64,000 nt of DNA from Lepidostoma basale (GCA_022606425.2 JAHDVF020000172.1:434001-498000), one strand, 5' to 3'; positions 11,191 to 22,257 are shown, numbered from the stretch's first letter. Translations and numbers: made by a program. The notes: a model not told the origin generated them from the letters alone.

Positions 11191-11399
11191 ACCATTCGGT
11201 ACACTTCATATAAAGTACTCGAAGGAGTGTAGAAGGTTGAAAAACATATTTAATTACGTTAATTTGACACATTTTAAAAAATAAATGGTTTCAGTGGAGA
11301 CTTACGAGCATATCAAAATGCAAAAGTTTATAATTTAAATTATATTTTTGAAATTCTTATCTTACGATGAAATTGGTAATGAAAGAGGAAAATAAGAAT

Positions 11400-11793
11400 T
11401 ACTTTGGCCATAGGAAATATACTCTGTGTATGAAAGAATGTCGAATGAAAATATAAGAAGTGGATGTGGTGCGAATGATGGTGCTATGAACAAAATAATG
11501 AAAGGATCATTAATATTGTTTGCACACATGGAAAGAATGACTGAAGAAAGAATGGTAAAAAAATTATATGTTTACGATTGTAAACTAGAAATAGAGGAGG
11601 ACCGAGGAAAACGTGGTATGATCAATTGAATCAAATATTGAATGTCGGCCACGTGAGATCGACGCGCGTGCATGACACGATGTATGAATGTTGAAGAATC
11701 GAGAGAACTTTGTCAGGAAATAAAAGTGTGGCAGTCCATTCTTTCTGCCTACTCCTTTGGAGAGACGGCCTGATGGTAAGTAAGTTAGTTATA
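11400..11793 (+). mobile_element. LINE A2 copy, 3' end
   Basis: Contains YERMSNENIRSGCGANDGAM, NKIMKGSLILFAHMERMTEE, a frame-broken RGPRKTWYDQLNQILNVGHV and SILSAYSFGETA stop, then GGTAAGTAAGTTAGTT. The 5' end is truncated within the DR(I/V)SN block. Confidence 0.85.
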
Positions 11794-11814
11794 ACATTTA
11801 ATGAGATGGACATA

Positions 11815-12055
11815 CTTACTAACTAACTAATTAACTAACCATCACACCGTTTCCCCGTAGGGGTAGGCAGTGTGGATGAATAGCCATACTACTCTGTCCT
11901 GACATACCTCTTGAGATTCCTCTATATTCATTCATCGTAATATACACGATCGTCGATTTTTCCGGCTTCAAATGGCCGCTTTTTAGTTTGTGATTAATTT
12001 GGTCATGCCATGCTTTACTAGCTCTTCCACGGGTTCTCTTTTCACTCACACTGCT
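11815..12055 (-). mobile_element. LINE A1 copy, tail-to-tail with the previous copy
   Basis: ACTAACTAACTAATTAACTA tail, then ETA-reverse, SILSAYP, MNEYRGI, KSGHLKPEKSTIV and RTRGRASKAWHDQINHKL. It is truncated at SEKRTRGRA, leaving about 240 bp. Its tail lies 22 bp from the tail of the plus-strand copy ending at 11793. Confidence 0.85.
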
Positions 12056-12169
12056 TAGAAATACTCATATAAGATATAATATAATACATTACTATGTGGT
12101 TCGTTGCACCGATAAGTTTGAAAAATGATTTCAAATCTTGTATTCTATAAGTCATGTTTTATAACAAGA

Positions 12170-12420
12170 AGGACGATTCGAGTTGCCGATTTGTTTTCAT
12201 GTTCAGTGAAAAAGTACAAGTTGTTCAAACGAATTGCGAACTTCGTCTGTACGCGCGCCTTTGTGTCCTTCTTTTCATCCTGTTGTGGTTTCTAGTCACA
12301 GGAGCCGAGTTGAATAGCAAATTGACTCATCATCGTACCCCATGACTCGTCGTAAAGCGAATCCGGGCACACGAGCAGGTCATCCACGTCTAACTTTGGC
12401 GCCCCGTGTTAAATATGCCA
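12170..12420. other. GC-rich unique block with competing frames
   Basis: The plus strand has a frame with a hydrophobic run LCVLLFILLWFLVTGAEL. The minus strand has LDVDDLLVCPDSLYDESWG, bounded by AAAG| and G|GTACGA. I cannot choose between them, and neither is recognised. The block is GC-richer than its surroundings. Confidence 0.2.
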
Positions 12421-12621
12421 TTATTAAAAACAAACTGTTATTACATGTATTCTTATGCAATTTTTTTTCTAATGTTTATAAATAGTCTTTTGGTTTTATT
12501 GTTTCTAAAAACCTATTGTTTTTGATAAAAATGATTGAATTATTTTTTCACCTATATTCACCATGACTTTGTGTTGCGGATTCATTGAATAATATTTATT
12601 TTTTATCAATGAATTATCAAT

Positions 12622-13140
12622 AAAAGCGAAAACGGCCGTTCACAATGGAGTTCTGGTCCCGACCCTAATGTATGGAAGCGAATCATGGAACTGGCAGAAG
12701 AAGGATGAGAGCAGAATAAATGCGGTAGAAATGAGGTCCCTAAGACGTATGTGTGGTAGAACGATATACGACAGAATCTCAAATGCTGATATAAGAAAGG
12801 AATGTAGAGCGGAAGAAGGTATTATGAACAAAATTATGAAAGGATCGCTGCGTTGGTTCGGACACATGGAACGCTTGGATTGAAAAATAATGGTTAAGAA
12901 AGTATACGTTAATGATGTAAATGGGGTACGGAGTCAAGGCAGACCGAGGAAAACATGGCATGATCAAATTAATCAAATTTTATCAATTGGTCATGTTTGA
13001 AAGCGGAGGAATCGATGTACGTGTATGAATGTGGAGGAATCTAGAGAGGTATGCCAGGATAGAGTAGTGTGGGGGTCCATTCTCTCTGCCTACCCCTGCG
13101 GGGAAACGGCGTGTTGGTTTGTTTGTTTGTTTGTTTATAT
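12622..13140 (+). mobile_element. LINE A3 copy, 3' end
   Basis: Reads GVLVPTLMYGSESWNWQKKD, ESRINAVEMRSLRRMCGRTI, ECRAEEGIMNKIMKGSLRWF and GHMERLD, then a stop at 12882. It continues with VKKVYVNDVNGVRSQGRPRK and a SILSAYPCGETA end. The tail is GGTTTGTTTGTTTGTTTG, not TTAG. Subfamily A3 also has copies at 38441 and 62640. Confidence 0.9.
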
Positions 13141-13289
13141 TTGTTTCATTGTAAAGAACACTTTATTAAAAATAAAATAAAATTAACATTAACAGGTTTT
13201 AGACGCAGAAGCCTTTCATCATTGTAGTTAATTATTGTATATACAAAATAAATATTCAAACAAAAATTTTAACGAATGAAGTCTGTCAT

Positions 13290-13470
13290 AATAATGAAAA
13301 ACATCTGTCAGATCATGTAAACAATTTTATAATATTTTAAATCTGTATGTATCTTTATAATATGTATCACTGAAGGGACTGGTTGTCCGAAACATGTCTA
13401 TGTAATTTATTTTTTAATGTTAGTGTTGTATAAACAAAGTATAAAAAAAGAAAAAGAGAGTTATGATATA
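13290..13470 (+). repeat. H2 repeat, single orientation
   Basis: Starts near ATCTGTCAGATCATGTAAAC and contains ATATGTATCACTGAAGGGAC then TGGTTGTCCGAAACATGTCT. It ends at the TTGTATAAACAAAGTATAAA / AAAGAAAAAGAGAG terminal block. A more diverged piece follows at 13560-13665 (GGCTTCTGTGTCTGGAACAT). Confidence 0.75.
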
Positions 13471-13819
13471 TTTTAATTTCCATCAAAACTGACCTCATTC
13501 ATGAAAAAATTGTTTAAATATTCAATTTGTATATTTTTCACAATAATTAACTATACTCATGAATGGCTTCTGTGTCTGGAACATGTTTGTGTAAATTTAA
13601 TTAATTTTTTTAATACAGTGTTGTTTATAAAGAAAAACTGAAAATTTTATTGGTTATATATTTTTTTTTGTTATGTTATTAAATTTCAATCACTGATAAC
13701 ATTTTACTTTGATCAGTTTTGATGTTATTCGTATATTCGTCCAAAACAAGTATAAATTTGCAAAAATACATATCCTTTGGGTTTTTTTTTAATCAAAACT
13801 AGACGTTGGTTAAAATTGA

Positions 13820-14080
13820 TTAGTAGGCAAAACTTTTTCTTTTAGACCTTTGGTCTGTTCCTGAAATCAGTCTAGTCATTCTTCGTAGGCGTTCTCCAGC
13901 CATCTCTCCATCTATTGGTGGTCTTCCGGGGGGTCGGTAGCCGGCAGGAATATGATGCGCCACAGCGTGTGGGATTCTGGTGGGATCCATCCTCTGCACG
14001 TGCGCATCCCAGTACATTTCGCAGCCAGGACAACTACCTTCTGCCAACTCCTCGCCGCCCCTCTGTCTTGCGCATTATTA
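13820..14080 (-). mobile_element. LINE family B-like 3' end
   Basis: Minus-strand frame reads MYWDAHVQRMDPTRIPHAVA, then HHIPAGYRPPGRPPI, W/GEMAGERLRRMTRLISGTD and QRSKRKSF. This matches the HV.RMD..R(I/L)P..A...P.G.RPPGRPP pattern. The segment upstream (CPGCEM, with GGCGAGGAGTTGGCAGAAGG) resembles family E DNA. Confidence 0.75.
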
Positions 14081-14239
14081 TTAACTGAAGAACATTATAT
14101 TTTTTCATACATGACCTAAATATGAGACATTTCTAACCATTTACACTCGACAACAGCTCAATTGACTCCGATTCTCTGAAGAACATCTGTATCATTGACC
14201 TTATTGGTCCACGGTATACGGAGAATTCTGCATAAGTTT

Positions 14240-14545
14240 TCACAAATTGGGTAAAAAATGCATGAATAAGAAAATACGGATTAGCCAAGTAAACCTGCGA
14301 TGTATCCGGGACTGTTCAGGCGGTATGACTTCACGCCCAACATAACGGATGACAGATCCTTTGTGAAGTGTCAACGCTTTCCCCAAACGAATAATCAATG
14401 ACTCTTCAACAACCTCTATGCGAAACTTAATGAGTTTTTCGCTCAAAGGGAATCTGGAATCCAGGAAATTATTTCTATTAGAGTTTCGGTGAAAATCTTT
14501 TGCGTTGGTAATTAGAGATAGGAGTGCGATTGTAGCCCGCTACAA
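14240..14545 (-). other. Unassigned ~100-codon open frame
   Basis: A minus-strand frame stays open for about 100 codons and reads FPLSEKLIKFRIEVVEESLI, then IRLGKALTLHKGSVIRYVGR. Composition is protein-like, but no family was recognised. The opposite strand also has a long frame with two stops. It may be a decayed element rather than an exon. Confidence 0.25.
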
Positions 14546-14849
14546 ACAGCATTAACACATTGTATGGGGGTGCTTCGCTATGGTAGTGAAACATTATTTT
14601 TGGTTCTTGAACTCTCTTGGCAGAAGTGTATAATGATATATATTATATAAATTTATCAAATATTTTTTTTCCTGTTTATTCTTCTCCCAGAAGAACGATC
14701 TGCTAATACTGTTAGGAAGTAATTAATACTTTAAAACAAATATTTTTAATAATTTTCTATAATTTATGATATTAGCAAACGAAAGTCACATATTAGAGAC
14801 TTTTTTAATTTTCATAGGGACTTAGAGGAGTCCCACCGCTTTCACGAAG

Positions 14850-15372
14850 CTGTTATAGGCGGACGTCGCTATTTGTCAGCTTTGCTCTATCAATCCCTAG
14901 GCCCGCCCCTCATACATGCGGAAGCCAACGATATGCATGCGGAGTTGGAAAACAGAGTTCAAAAAGACCTACGAGCTGCAGCTTCCTTGCGAACATTCCT
15001 AAAGTCCAAGCTTCTATCTAGAAACACCAAGCTGCGTATTTATAACACCATCATCAAGCCAGTGGTGACATATGGTTCTGAGTCATGAATATAACACAAG
15101 AACACCAAAGTATCTACTGGTATGAGAATAGAATACTTAGAATTATCCTGGGACCCAGACCCGGTGTTGAAGCGGGAACTTAGAGGCATCGGATCAACCA
15201 AGAGATCCGTACGATGACCCAGCAGCCCCTTATAACGAGCACCGTGAGAGCCGGTCGCCTAGCATGGATTGGGGACGTATGCCGAGCCGAAGGGACCAAA
15301 GCAATCAAGACCCTGTACGCGTCTAGACCGACTGGAGTGAGACCTCTGGGAAAGCCTACATAATAATATTAA
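14850..15372 (+). mobile_element. LINE RT fragment (SRNTKLRIYNTIIKPVVTYG type)
   Basis: Frame reads KDLRAAASLRTFLKSKLLSR then NTKLRIYNTIIKPVVTYGSE with a stop, followed by NRILRIILGPRPGVEAGT and AGRLAWIGDVCRAEGTKAIK in shifted frames and a truncated RP.GVRPLGKP. It is the thumb-to-C-terminal part of a LINE ORF2. Confidence 0.8.
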
Positions 15373-15486
15373 TATTAATAATAAATACTAGTCAATTAGT
15401 TATCGACCACTGCAATGTCTTGAGCACATAAAGGAAAAGTATATTTGTACAAATATAAACCTTTTTCTACTTTTTTTTTAACCTTT

Positions 15487-15690
15487 TTGTCTTCACTGCT
15501 GAATACAGGCCTATTTTATTTTCCAAATTCGTTTGTGTTTTGTCCCTTTCGGATTCTGATCATCCCAGCTATTCAGGCAATATCATTTTAGGTGGCCTTC
15601 CGACAGACTTTTTTTCTTTGTCCAAAGCTACAATATTTACTGTTTGTCCTGCCCATTGCCACATTAATTTATCTGTATGATCAACGATTA
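15487..15690 (-). mobile_element. LINE family R, 3' end
   Basis: On the minus strand it reads VDHTDKLMWQWAGQTVNIVA and DKEKKSVGRPPKMI, then SE.DKTQTNLENKIGLYSAV in a broken frame. This is the LKWQWAGHIAR...RSVGRP..RW block of family R. Confidence 0.7.
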
Positions 15691-17094
15691 AAATATTATT
15701 ATTAACAAAATAATTGATCTATTACAGAATCGGCAATTTATAGATTTAAATTTTTATTAAAAATGAGTATATTTTTTACACTAAAATCATTTGTGTGAAA
15801 TTTTATCGCAAAATTACTATTTACGATATTTAATTGCGAAAATAATACATACTTCAAATTTCTAGCATCATCCGATGCACATAAATTTTTACGTTTCCCG
15901 TTCATAATTTGTTAATTAATAATAAATTAAACGTCTACCTTTTCCGTACACTAACAGTAATTAAATGCGTTACATTCGGGTAATTAGTTCTTGTAGGATA
16001 AGATATATATTCTTGACGTTAATTATTTTTTGAGATTTTTTATGCGTGTTTTTTATACACTTTATATAGTTTTTAAAAATTCTATTATATAAACACAACA
16101 GTTATAACACATTAATATAATAGATTTAAAGGCGGAACACACAAAAACTCAAAACCCTTAACCCTTAACGTACCGTGTTCAAAACAAAACGCTCGCTCCC
16201 ATGTGGTAAGTTCAGTTTACCGCTAACTTTATCTAAATATCAAGCATATGACTAGATGAATCAAAATTTAATTTATGTCATCTTGTAGGGAATTTCATTA
16301 GAAATAGATCGATATCTATAACATACATGGATTATTTGAAAAACATATCATTATTAATTTTTTTCTGGAACCATGCGATTTCTGATATGGAATGCGTCAC
16401 GGCATACGATCGACTAAAATCAGGTCTAAACAAGCGCCGCGCGGCGCGGCCCACTAAAGGCACCTAGGCAAAATGTATAGTACGTTCAAGACAACGAGTA
16501 CGTATTAATATTTGTCCCTTTTGGTAAAGTGTTAATATTTTCACAGTTCTGATATTATTAAGTTGCGTCCTGCGTTTCCGTCCACAGTGGTATTATTACG
16601 TACATATTGAAAAGGTCAAAGATATAATTTATAATACGTTCAAAACAGCGAGTAAGTATTTGTCACTTTTGATAAAGTTGTAAATATTAGCAAAACAAAT
16701 TCTACCTTAACACGAATGAAGGTGAGGGCAGTCTTAGAAAATTTTTTTTTTGGGATGAAGGAAGTAATTTTTTGCTTTTTTTTTTATTACGAAATATTGA
16801 GAACACTTCAATGGAGGATTACAATTTTTTTTTATAATATTAGGGTCCATAGGTTTTAAGAAAATCAACTTTAAATTGGCAGTGGAAACTCAATTAACCA
16901 CATGGCAACGCGACGGTTAAAAACGTAACCGAACGTATACCGCTTAAACACTTTCGTATTAATACCATTTCTCAAACCATTTAGTAGAGCGAAACATTTG
17001 AAATCTATTAAAAAACTGTGTAAAATAGCATATAATATTTTGTAATAGGTTAACAAACTAAAAAGGGATTAATTAAATATTCAGATACTTATCA
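15691..17094. other. Unique AT-rich DNA with a GC palindrome and a direct duplication
   Basis: A perfect 14-bp palindrome GCGCCGCGCGGCGC lies at 16434-16447. A diverged direct repeat follows: TAGTACGTTCAAGACAACGA at about 16476 and TAATACGTTCAAAACAGCGA at about 16631, each then TTTGTC.CTTTTG.TAAAGT. No gene was seen. Confidence 0.5.
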
Positions 17095-17150
17095 ATGAAG
17101 GTTCCTTGAGGCCCTATGCACTATGGAGGTGTGACAGGACAAAAAGAAGA
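17095..17150 (+). mobile_element. LINE family K, terminal 3' scrap
   Basis: AGGTTCCTTGAGGCCCTATG then GTGTGACAGGACAAAAAGAA, matching the 3' end of the copy at 1050-1340. Confidence 0.7.
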
Positions 17151-17235
17151 ATAATAATTAAATCAGTTTATTTTCTTAAAATATATTACAAACAAAAAAA
17201 TGTGTAAGGCATATTTTGAGAACAGGTAAAATACT

Positions 17236-17756
17236 AACTTACTAAATAACTAACCATCACTCCATTTCCCCTGAGGGGTACGCAGAGAGGATGGATCGCT
17301 ACAATGCTCTGTCCTATCATACCTCTCGGGCATCCTCTACATTTATACATCGTACCATGCACGCACGCCGATTATTCCGACTTCGAATGTGACCGCCTTT
17401 TAGTAATTGATTTATTTGGTCATGCCATGTTTTCCTCGGTCGTCCTCGGCTTCTTTTTCCACTCACGCTGCTTGTGTACAACTTTTTAACCATTCTACTA
17501 TCATCCATTCGTTCCATATGTGCAAACCATCTCAGGGATTTTTTAAAAATTTTATCCACGATGCCTTACATTTCTTTCTTATTTCATCGTTCGGTATTCT
17601 ATCATGCAACGTTTTCCCGCACATTCTTCTTAGTGATCTAATTTCTACGGCGTTTATCCTGCTTTCATCCTTCTTTAACCAGCTCCAAGCTTCACTTCCA
17701 TACATGAGGGTTGGCACTAGAACTCCATTGTGTACCATCTTTGCCCGCAGGTAAAA
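17236..17756 (-). mobile_element. LINE A1 copy, 3' end
   Basis: Minus strand: GVLVPTLMYGSEAWSWLKKD, ESRINAVEIRSLRRMCGKTL, HDRIPNDEIRKKCKA, a short frame break, SLRWFAHMERMDDSRMVKKL, YTSSVSGKRSRGRPRKTWHD, QINQLLKGGHIRSRNNRRAC, and SILSAYPSGEM. It is one of the better-preserved copies. The tail CTTACTAAATAACTAACC is at the low end. A1 is marked by YTSSV(N/S)GKRSRG. Confidence 0.92.
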
Positions 17757-17799
17757 TACAAGTATATCATATAATGCTAGATGCATGCGAGATGGTTCG

Positions 17800-18800
17800 A
17801 GGAATAATATATACTCCATAAAGTTAAGAATCTTTATCTTCTTAACGTACTTTCACGAAAATGAAAGGCGTCGAACTCCGAAGCGATCGTGTTCAGCAGT
17901 TTGATTGCTCTTCCCACCGGCATCGCCAGAGGCAAGTTAGTTTTGTATTTTAGGAGATAAAATAGACTGTGTTGACGCTGTCGATAACCACCCGGAACAT
18001 AAACATAAATACCTTCCAAGATAACGGAAATCTTACAGAATCCTCTGATAATTGTTATATGTATGAGATATATTGTAAAATTAGTACTAATTCAAAATTC
18101 TAAGGAACTTGGATAAATCCATCTTATTCGTCTTCGTGTTTCAATGGAATACGTTTTAAAGGTCTTTAAATACCGAAGATGGAGTCTGCAATGATTTCCA
18201 AAAGTCAGATGGACGTACCAATTACTGTTTTTTTTATTTAAAGTGATAACTTGGGCATGTATAAAGCGTACTTATCGATATTAAAAATAATAAACTTTTT
18301 TTTAATGTTGTGGTCGGATCAGTAGTTCCAAAGAATCAACTGAATAATCAATATGGGTTTATGAAAAAAAATACTGTACCTATCATATTGGACTGAATAT
18401 GAATCCATTATCATGTGATATAAAGTTTCACGTGCGAAATACTTAAAATAATCTTGATTATATATTTTATATTTATGTGTTTAAGGAGTAGTAAGGTTAC
18501 CCATTTGAGATCTTAATTACATATTGCAAGTAATAAACATAACTCTTTCAAGTAATAGACAATGGTAGCAAATTAAGTTCTGACAGTCTAAGGACGCCAT
18601 TAATATTCTAATGTCTAGTTAATTACACCCAGTGAAAAATTTAATACGAAATATTTTAATTTATTTGTCTTTCATTTATTTTAAAAACACTTAAGGATGA
18701 TATATGGTATAGCAAATTTTTATATCAATTTATAATTAGACTTCAATTTGGGATATAATTTTTTTTTAAAATTAAAAATACAATAACACTAGTAAGAACC
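17800..18800. other. AT-rich, nothing recognised
   Basis: A GC-richer patch at 17860-18040 has a 61-codon minus frame of no clear family. Confidence 0.35.
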
Positions 18801-18804
18801 CACC

Positions 18805-18940
18805 ACCAGAAAAATCCACCAGAGAAGGCAACGGGAAACCACTCTGGTCACCTTTTCCCAGGAATCACTATGGCAAATTTTGCTGTAATGATCGCCAACG
18901 TTGGGGGGACCTGACACGGCACCGAAAGAAGAAGAAAGAA
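18805..18940 (+). mobile_element. LINE/SINE family E, 3' end
   Basis: CCACCAGAGAAGGCAACGGG, AAACCACTCTGGTCACC, TGATCGCCAACGTTGGGGGG, ACCTGACACGGCACCGAAAG, then AAGAAGAAAG. Minus-strand relatives are at 41660-41735 and 47070-47245. Confidence 0.7.
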
Positions 18941-19397
18941 TTAGAACCCGTGAAAAATTCATGAAAGTAAAGTTTTTTACTCTTTGAATCTTGTCTATAC
19001 AATCGTAATCAGCGATATATTTATATTTTAATGTGAATATATTTTTTCAAACGTGTAGAAAATGAAGCAAATAAAGCTTATTTTCTGACTGTCATAAAAC
19101 AAAATAATTTCAAAATAACGTTAGATCATGCGCACTAATAATCAGGCATGCGCGATACACATTCGAAATATTTCTCTGTCGCTTGTTCACAGGCATGCGC
19201 AAAATAACCCTCGAAGAATTTTTCTCATACTCTCTTGTATTCAAAATATTTTCGATCTCTTTTTTTGATGACATGCGGGTTTGCTTAGATTTAGTATACA
19301 TTACTTAGTGCAAAACATTAGAGCAATTTTCACATGAAAATGTAATCAAATGAATAAATAATCACGGTAATGCAAATGTAAAATGAGAAACGTTCCT

Positions 19398-19532
19398 TCA
19401 TTTGTTATGAATATAGGAAGAAGAACCATATACATATGTATCGGAGAGTAAATATCCTTTAACGATAGCGTGATCGTCCACCCCGTCAAAACAAACAAAG
19501 AACTCCATTTCAATCGCAAATATTTGCTCGTT
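19398..19532 (-). CDS. Candidate terminal host exon
   Basis: A minus-strand frame of 44 codons plus TGA starts right after CCTTAG| and reads NEQIFAIEMEFFVCFDGVDD, then HAIVKGYLLSDTYVYGSSSY. The acceptor has a poor pyrimidine tract. It accepts phase 0, which matches the phase-0 exit of the candidate exon at 24930-25020. The DNA looks unique. No family was recognised, and a chance open frame is possible. Confidence 0.28.
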   Translation of the reverse strand, partial: NEQIFAIEMEFFVCFDGVDDHAIVKGYLLSDTYVYGSSSYIHNK

Positions 19533-19829
19533 CTAAGGCGCACTTCATTATTTTAATGTAAACATTTCAACAATTAATCAGGTCAGGCTGCATTCTGAAA
19601 CGAGTTTTCCTATGCTCCTGGAGTCTATATATAGTACTCGTATCCTTTACCCCTAACCTTTGGGAATATAACTAAACGGAATGAAATTAAAAATGAAATA
19701 ATTTGTAATACATGTTTTTTTAAATATTATTTTTCCATTTAAAAAAAAAGTTTTTGTTCGGTTACCTTTGTAAACGCTGACGAAACCGGTAATAAAAAAA
19801 AAGAAAATAAACAAAACATTTCTTCTATG

Positions 19830-20200
19830 TTCACCATACTTTGTGTTGTAGATGTTTTATTAATCTTTTTCTTTTTTATTTACTTTGTATATACAACACT
19901 ATTGAAATTCCATATCAGATATATTTCGGATAACCAGTCCTTCCAGTGAAATATATTATAAAGATACATCTTTAAAATATTATAAAATTGTTTTCAAATA
20001 TGATAAAATTTTGACAGATGTTTAAAATCTTTATAACAACTGTTAAAATTTATCATATTTGTAAACAATTTTATAATATTTCAAATATGTATCTTTATAA
20101 TATGTATCACTGAAGAAGGACTGGTTGTCCGAAACATGTCTGATATGTAATTTTAATAATGTTGTATATAAAAAGTATACAAAAAAAGAAAAAGACAAAT
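19830..20200. repeat. H2 repeat as an inverted dimer
   Basis: The minus arm has TTTGTGTTGTAGATG, CTTTGTATATACAACACT and TTTCGGATAACCAGTCCTTC. The plus arm has CACTGAAGAAGGACTGGTTG, TCCGAAACATGTCTG and TTGTATATAAAAAGTATAC, ending AAAGAAAAAGAC. Arms are about 165 bp and the spacer is AT-rich. Confidence 0.85.
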
Positions 20201-20460
20201 TAAAAAAAACATCTTCATTATTATAATCCATGGATGCCATTGTAATAATAAAGCACAATAACTTTTTAGTTAATAAAATAAAGCTATAAAATTTCTCAAT
20301 TGAAATTAATAATTAATATTCCCACATTAAACTTTTTTCTGGGAGCATTTAAAGAAGCTATAGTGAAATAATTTTCATACAAGATATGTAGGGTATTGTC
20401 ATTCAATATAAATATATATTATATCTAATACATATGTTATATAAAAAACACACATTTAAT

Positions 20461-20640
20461 TCGTGGCAGAGTGGTAAGAGATATGACTACCATGCCGAAG
20501 GTCCGGGGTTCGATTCCCGGCGATGGCAGTATGATTGTCACACTGCCTTTGGTCTGGTGTAGAATTCACGTGATAATAAAATGGCGATAGATGAGCCACC
20601 ATTCACATGTCACGAGAATCAATATAATAACACAAAAAAA
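20461..20640 (+). mobile_element. SINE1 copy, tRNA-derived
   Basis: TCGTGGCAGAGTGGTAAGAG (A-box region), GGGGTTCGATTCCCGG (B box), then CACACTGCCTTTGGTCTGG, TTCACGTGATAATAAAATGG and ACGAGAATCAATATAATAAC with an A tail. Confidence 0.9.
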
Positions 20641-20682
20641 CCTATTGTAAACAAGGTGTTCCATACGAAGATGATACTCCCA

Positions 20683-20870
20683 GTGATAGGAGTGTGATTA
20701 TCACTGTCTTTGGTCTGTTGTAGAATTCACGTGATAATAAAAAGGCGATATATGAGTTACCTTTTACATATATCACGAGAATCAATGTAATAATAGCTAA
20801 AAATAAAGTGTACACAGTAATTGGGTTCAAAAGACATGTTGCATACATAAAAAAATACGAGTTTCTATGA
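20683..20870 (+). mobile_element. SINE1 copy, head missing
   Basis: Lacks the tRNA-like head and starts at about GTGTGATTATCACTGTCTTT. It keeps the body and the distal part AATTGGGTTCAAAAGACATG seen in the 5941-6187 copy. It lies 43 bp after another SINE1 in the same direction. Confidence 0.85.
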
Positions 20871-20884
20871 AGTTGATCGGATAT

Positions 20885-21030
20885 TTGACAAAATAATTGA
20901 AGCTGGCAGCCAGAAGTTGGCAGTGAGCTACCGAAACTGGTAGAAGCCAAGCCGAAACATGAGTGGAATAAAACTTAATACATAATAGAAAGAATTTTTT
21001 AATAAATTTTAATATTATTTTCATTTTCAT
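20885..21030 (+). repeat. H1 repeat copy
   Basis: GGCAGTGAGCTACCGAAACTGGT core split around 20917-20941, then an AT-rich body with TTTTCATTTTCATCATTTAA. Confidence 0.5.
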
Positions 21031-21039
21031 CATTTAAAA

Positions 21040-21614
21040 TACGAGTAATTGACAATGAAAAAACAATTTTAAAAATATGTCGATTTTAAAAGATGGCGAC
21101 TATAACAGCCTAACATTAATTTGTTATCTTGGCCTTTCTATGTTTTCCTGGTCTCTCCTTGCCTATATAATGTTAAATTCATCTAGAAAATAAATTGTGG
21201 ATACAACAAACAAATTATTCAAATTAAACGTAAATTTAATTTTGCGAACATTGTTTTTTACTAATTCTAAAATTTATTTTAAGCAAGCCGAAAATACAGC
21301 AAATAAATTTTCCTCGTGTAGCTAACATTGAACGCTTTAAATCTATTACTCTCCTAGAACAGTGAATTTAAATAAGTCGAAAGCGCAAATTTATATTCAC
21401 AAACAAGCGTATGAAACAGCAACTCGAAAAAGGCGTTGAAACATTTTGCCTCAATTTGCGAAGGCGTTGACAAAAGATAAATAGCTCGTGTCCGCCGTGT
21501 ACCAAATGCATTAGTGAGGGAACGAAAGAATTATATCCATTATTATGGAGTAAAGAGTAAATTATAATTACTATTATTTATATTTTTTTTAATGTATACA
21601 TATCTCGTACTTGT
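21040..21614. other. Unique stretch, no gene seen
   Basis: Moderate GC at 21340-21520. No convincing frame. Confidence 0.35.
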
Positions 21615-22085
21615 ATACGAATACTGGATTTCACCCATTGCGGGTTATCAATTCATGATTTAATTGTATCTCAATAGAGACGAAGAATACTAACTTCTAA
21701 CAAGCCGGGGTAGCCTTTCACATTGTGTTAAAAATATGTTCTGCTTAATGCTTAATAAACTTAAATCTCCATAGATGGCGTTAGTATGTAGATTATATAT
21801 AGATTAATCTTAGAGATTAACAAATATAATCAAAATCTTCATATAATAGATGGCGCATTGAAACTGACATGCGAAATCGTGTGTAGGACTTTAACATATA
21901 TACAACTTCCAAAAAATTGTCAGACATGGTCATAAAGAAAGGTGGAATGGGGAATGTTGTAATTACATAAAGCGTGCGCTAAACCCAACCAATGACAGGT
22001 CATAAGTCCTGTAAACACCTTGATCAACCATATTCAGTTTCCAATTTGCATCTTCGTCTCTAATGAGATAAAATTAAATTATTAT
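21615..22085. repeat. Repeat F, foldback copy
   Basis: Starts with ACCCATTGCGGGTTA and ATCTCAATAGAGACGAAGA. It ends in the opposite orientation with CTTCGTCTCTAATGAGATAA, preceded by AACCCAACCAATGACAGGTC and GGTGGAATGGGGAATGTTGT. Single-orientation copies are at 38140-38390 (minus) and 39805-40005 (plus). Confidence 0.75.
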
Positions 22086-22257
22086 TTATTTTTATTTTAT
22101 TTATTTATTTAGACATACAATAGTAAAACTGTATTCCCATGAGTATAATACTAATTATGGGACAAAATGACAATTGACATATTTAATAATTACAAACAGA
22201 TACACAACAATTGTAATATTTTCAATTAATATCGAAACACAGGCATAGAATGTCATC

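Noticed and set aside
14560..14660. Tc1-type transposase remnant (VWGCF-like)
   Set aside because: Too short and spread over shifted frames; no flanking Tc1 motifs.
20110..20140. A functional hammerhead ribozyme in H2
   Set aside because: There is an extra base between CTGAAGA and stem II, and the flanks do not pair as stem I, so I report only likeness to the core.
20461..20530. A tRNA gene
   Set aside because: The A- and B-box head is followed by the SINE1 body and tail, and it lacks a proper anticodon arm and acceptor stem.
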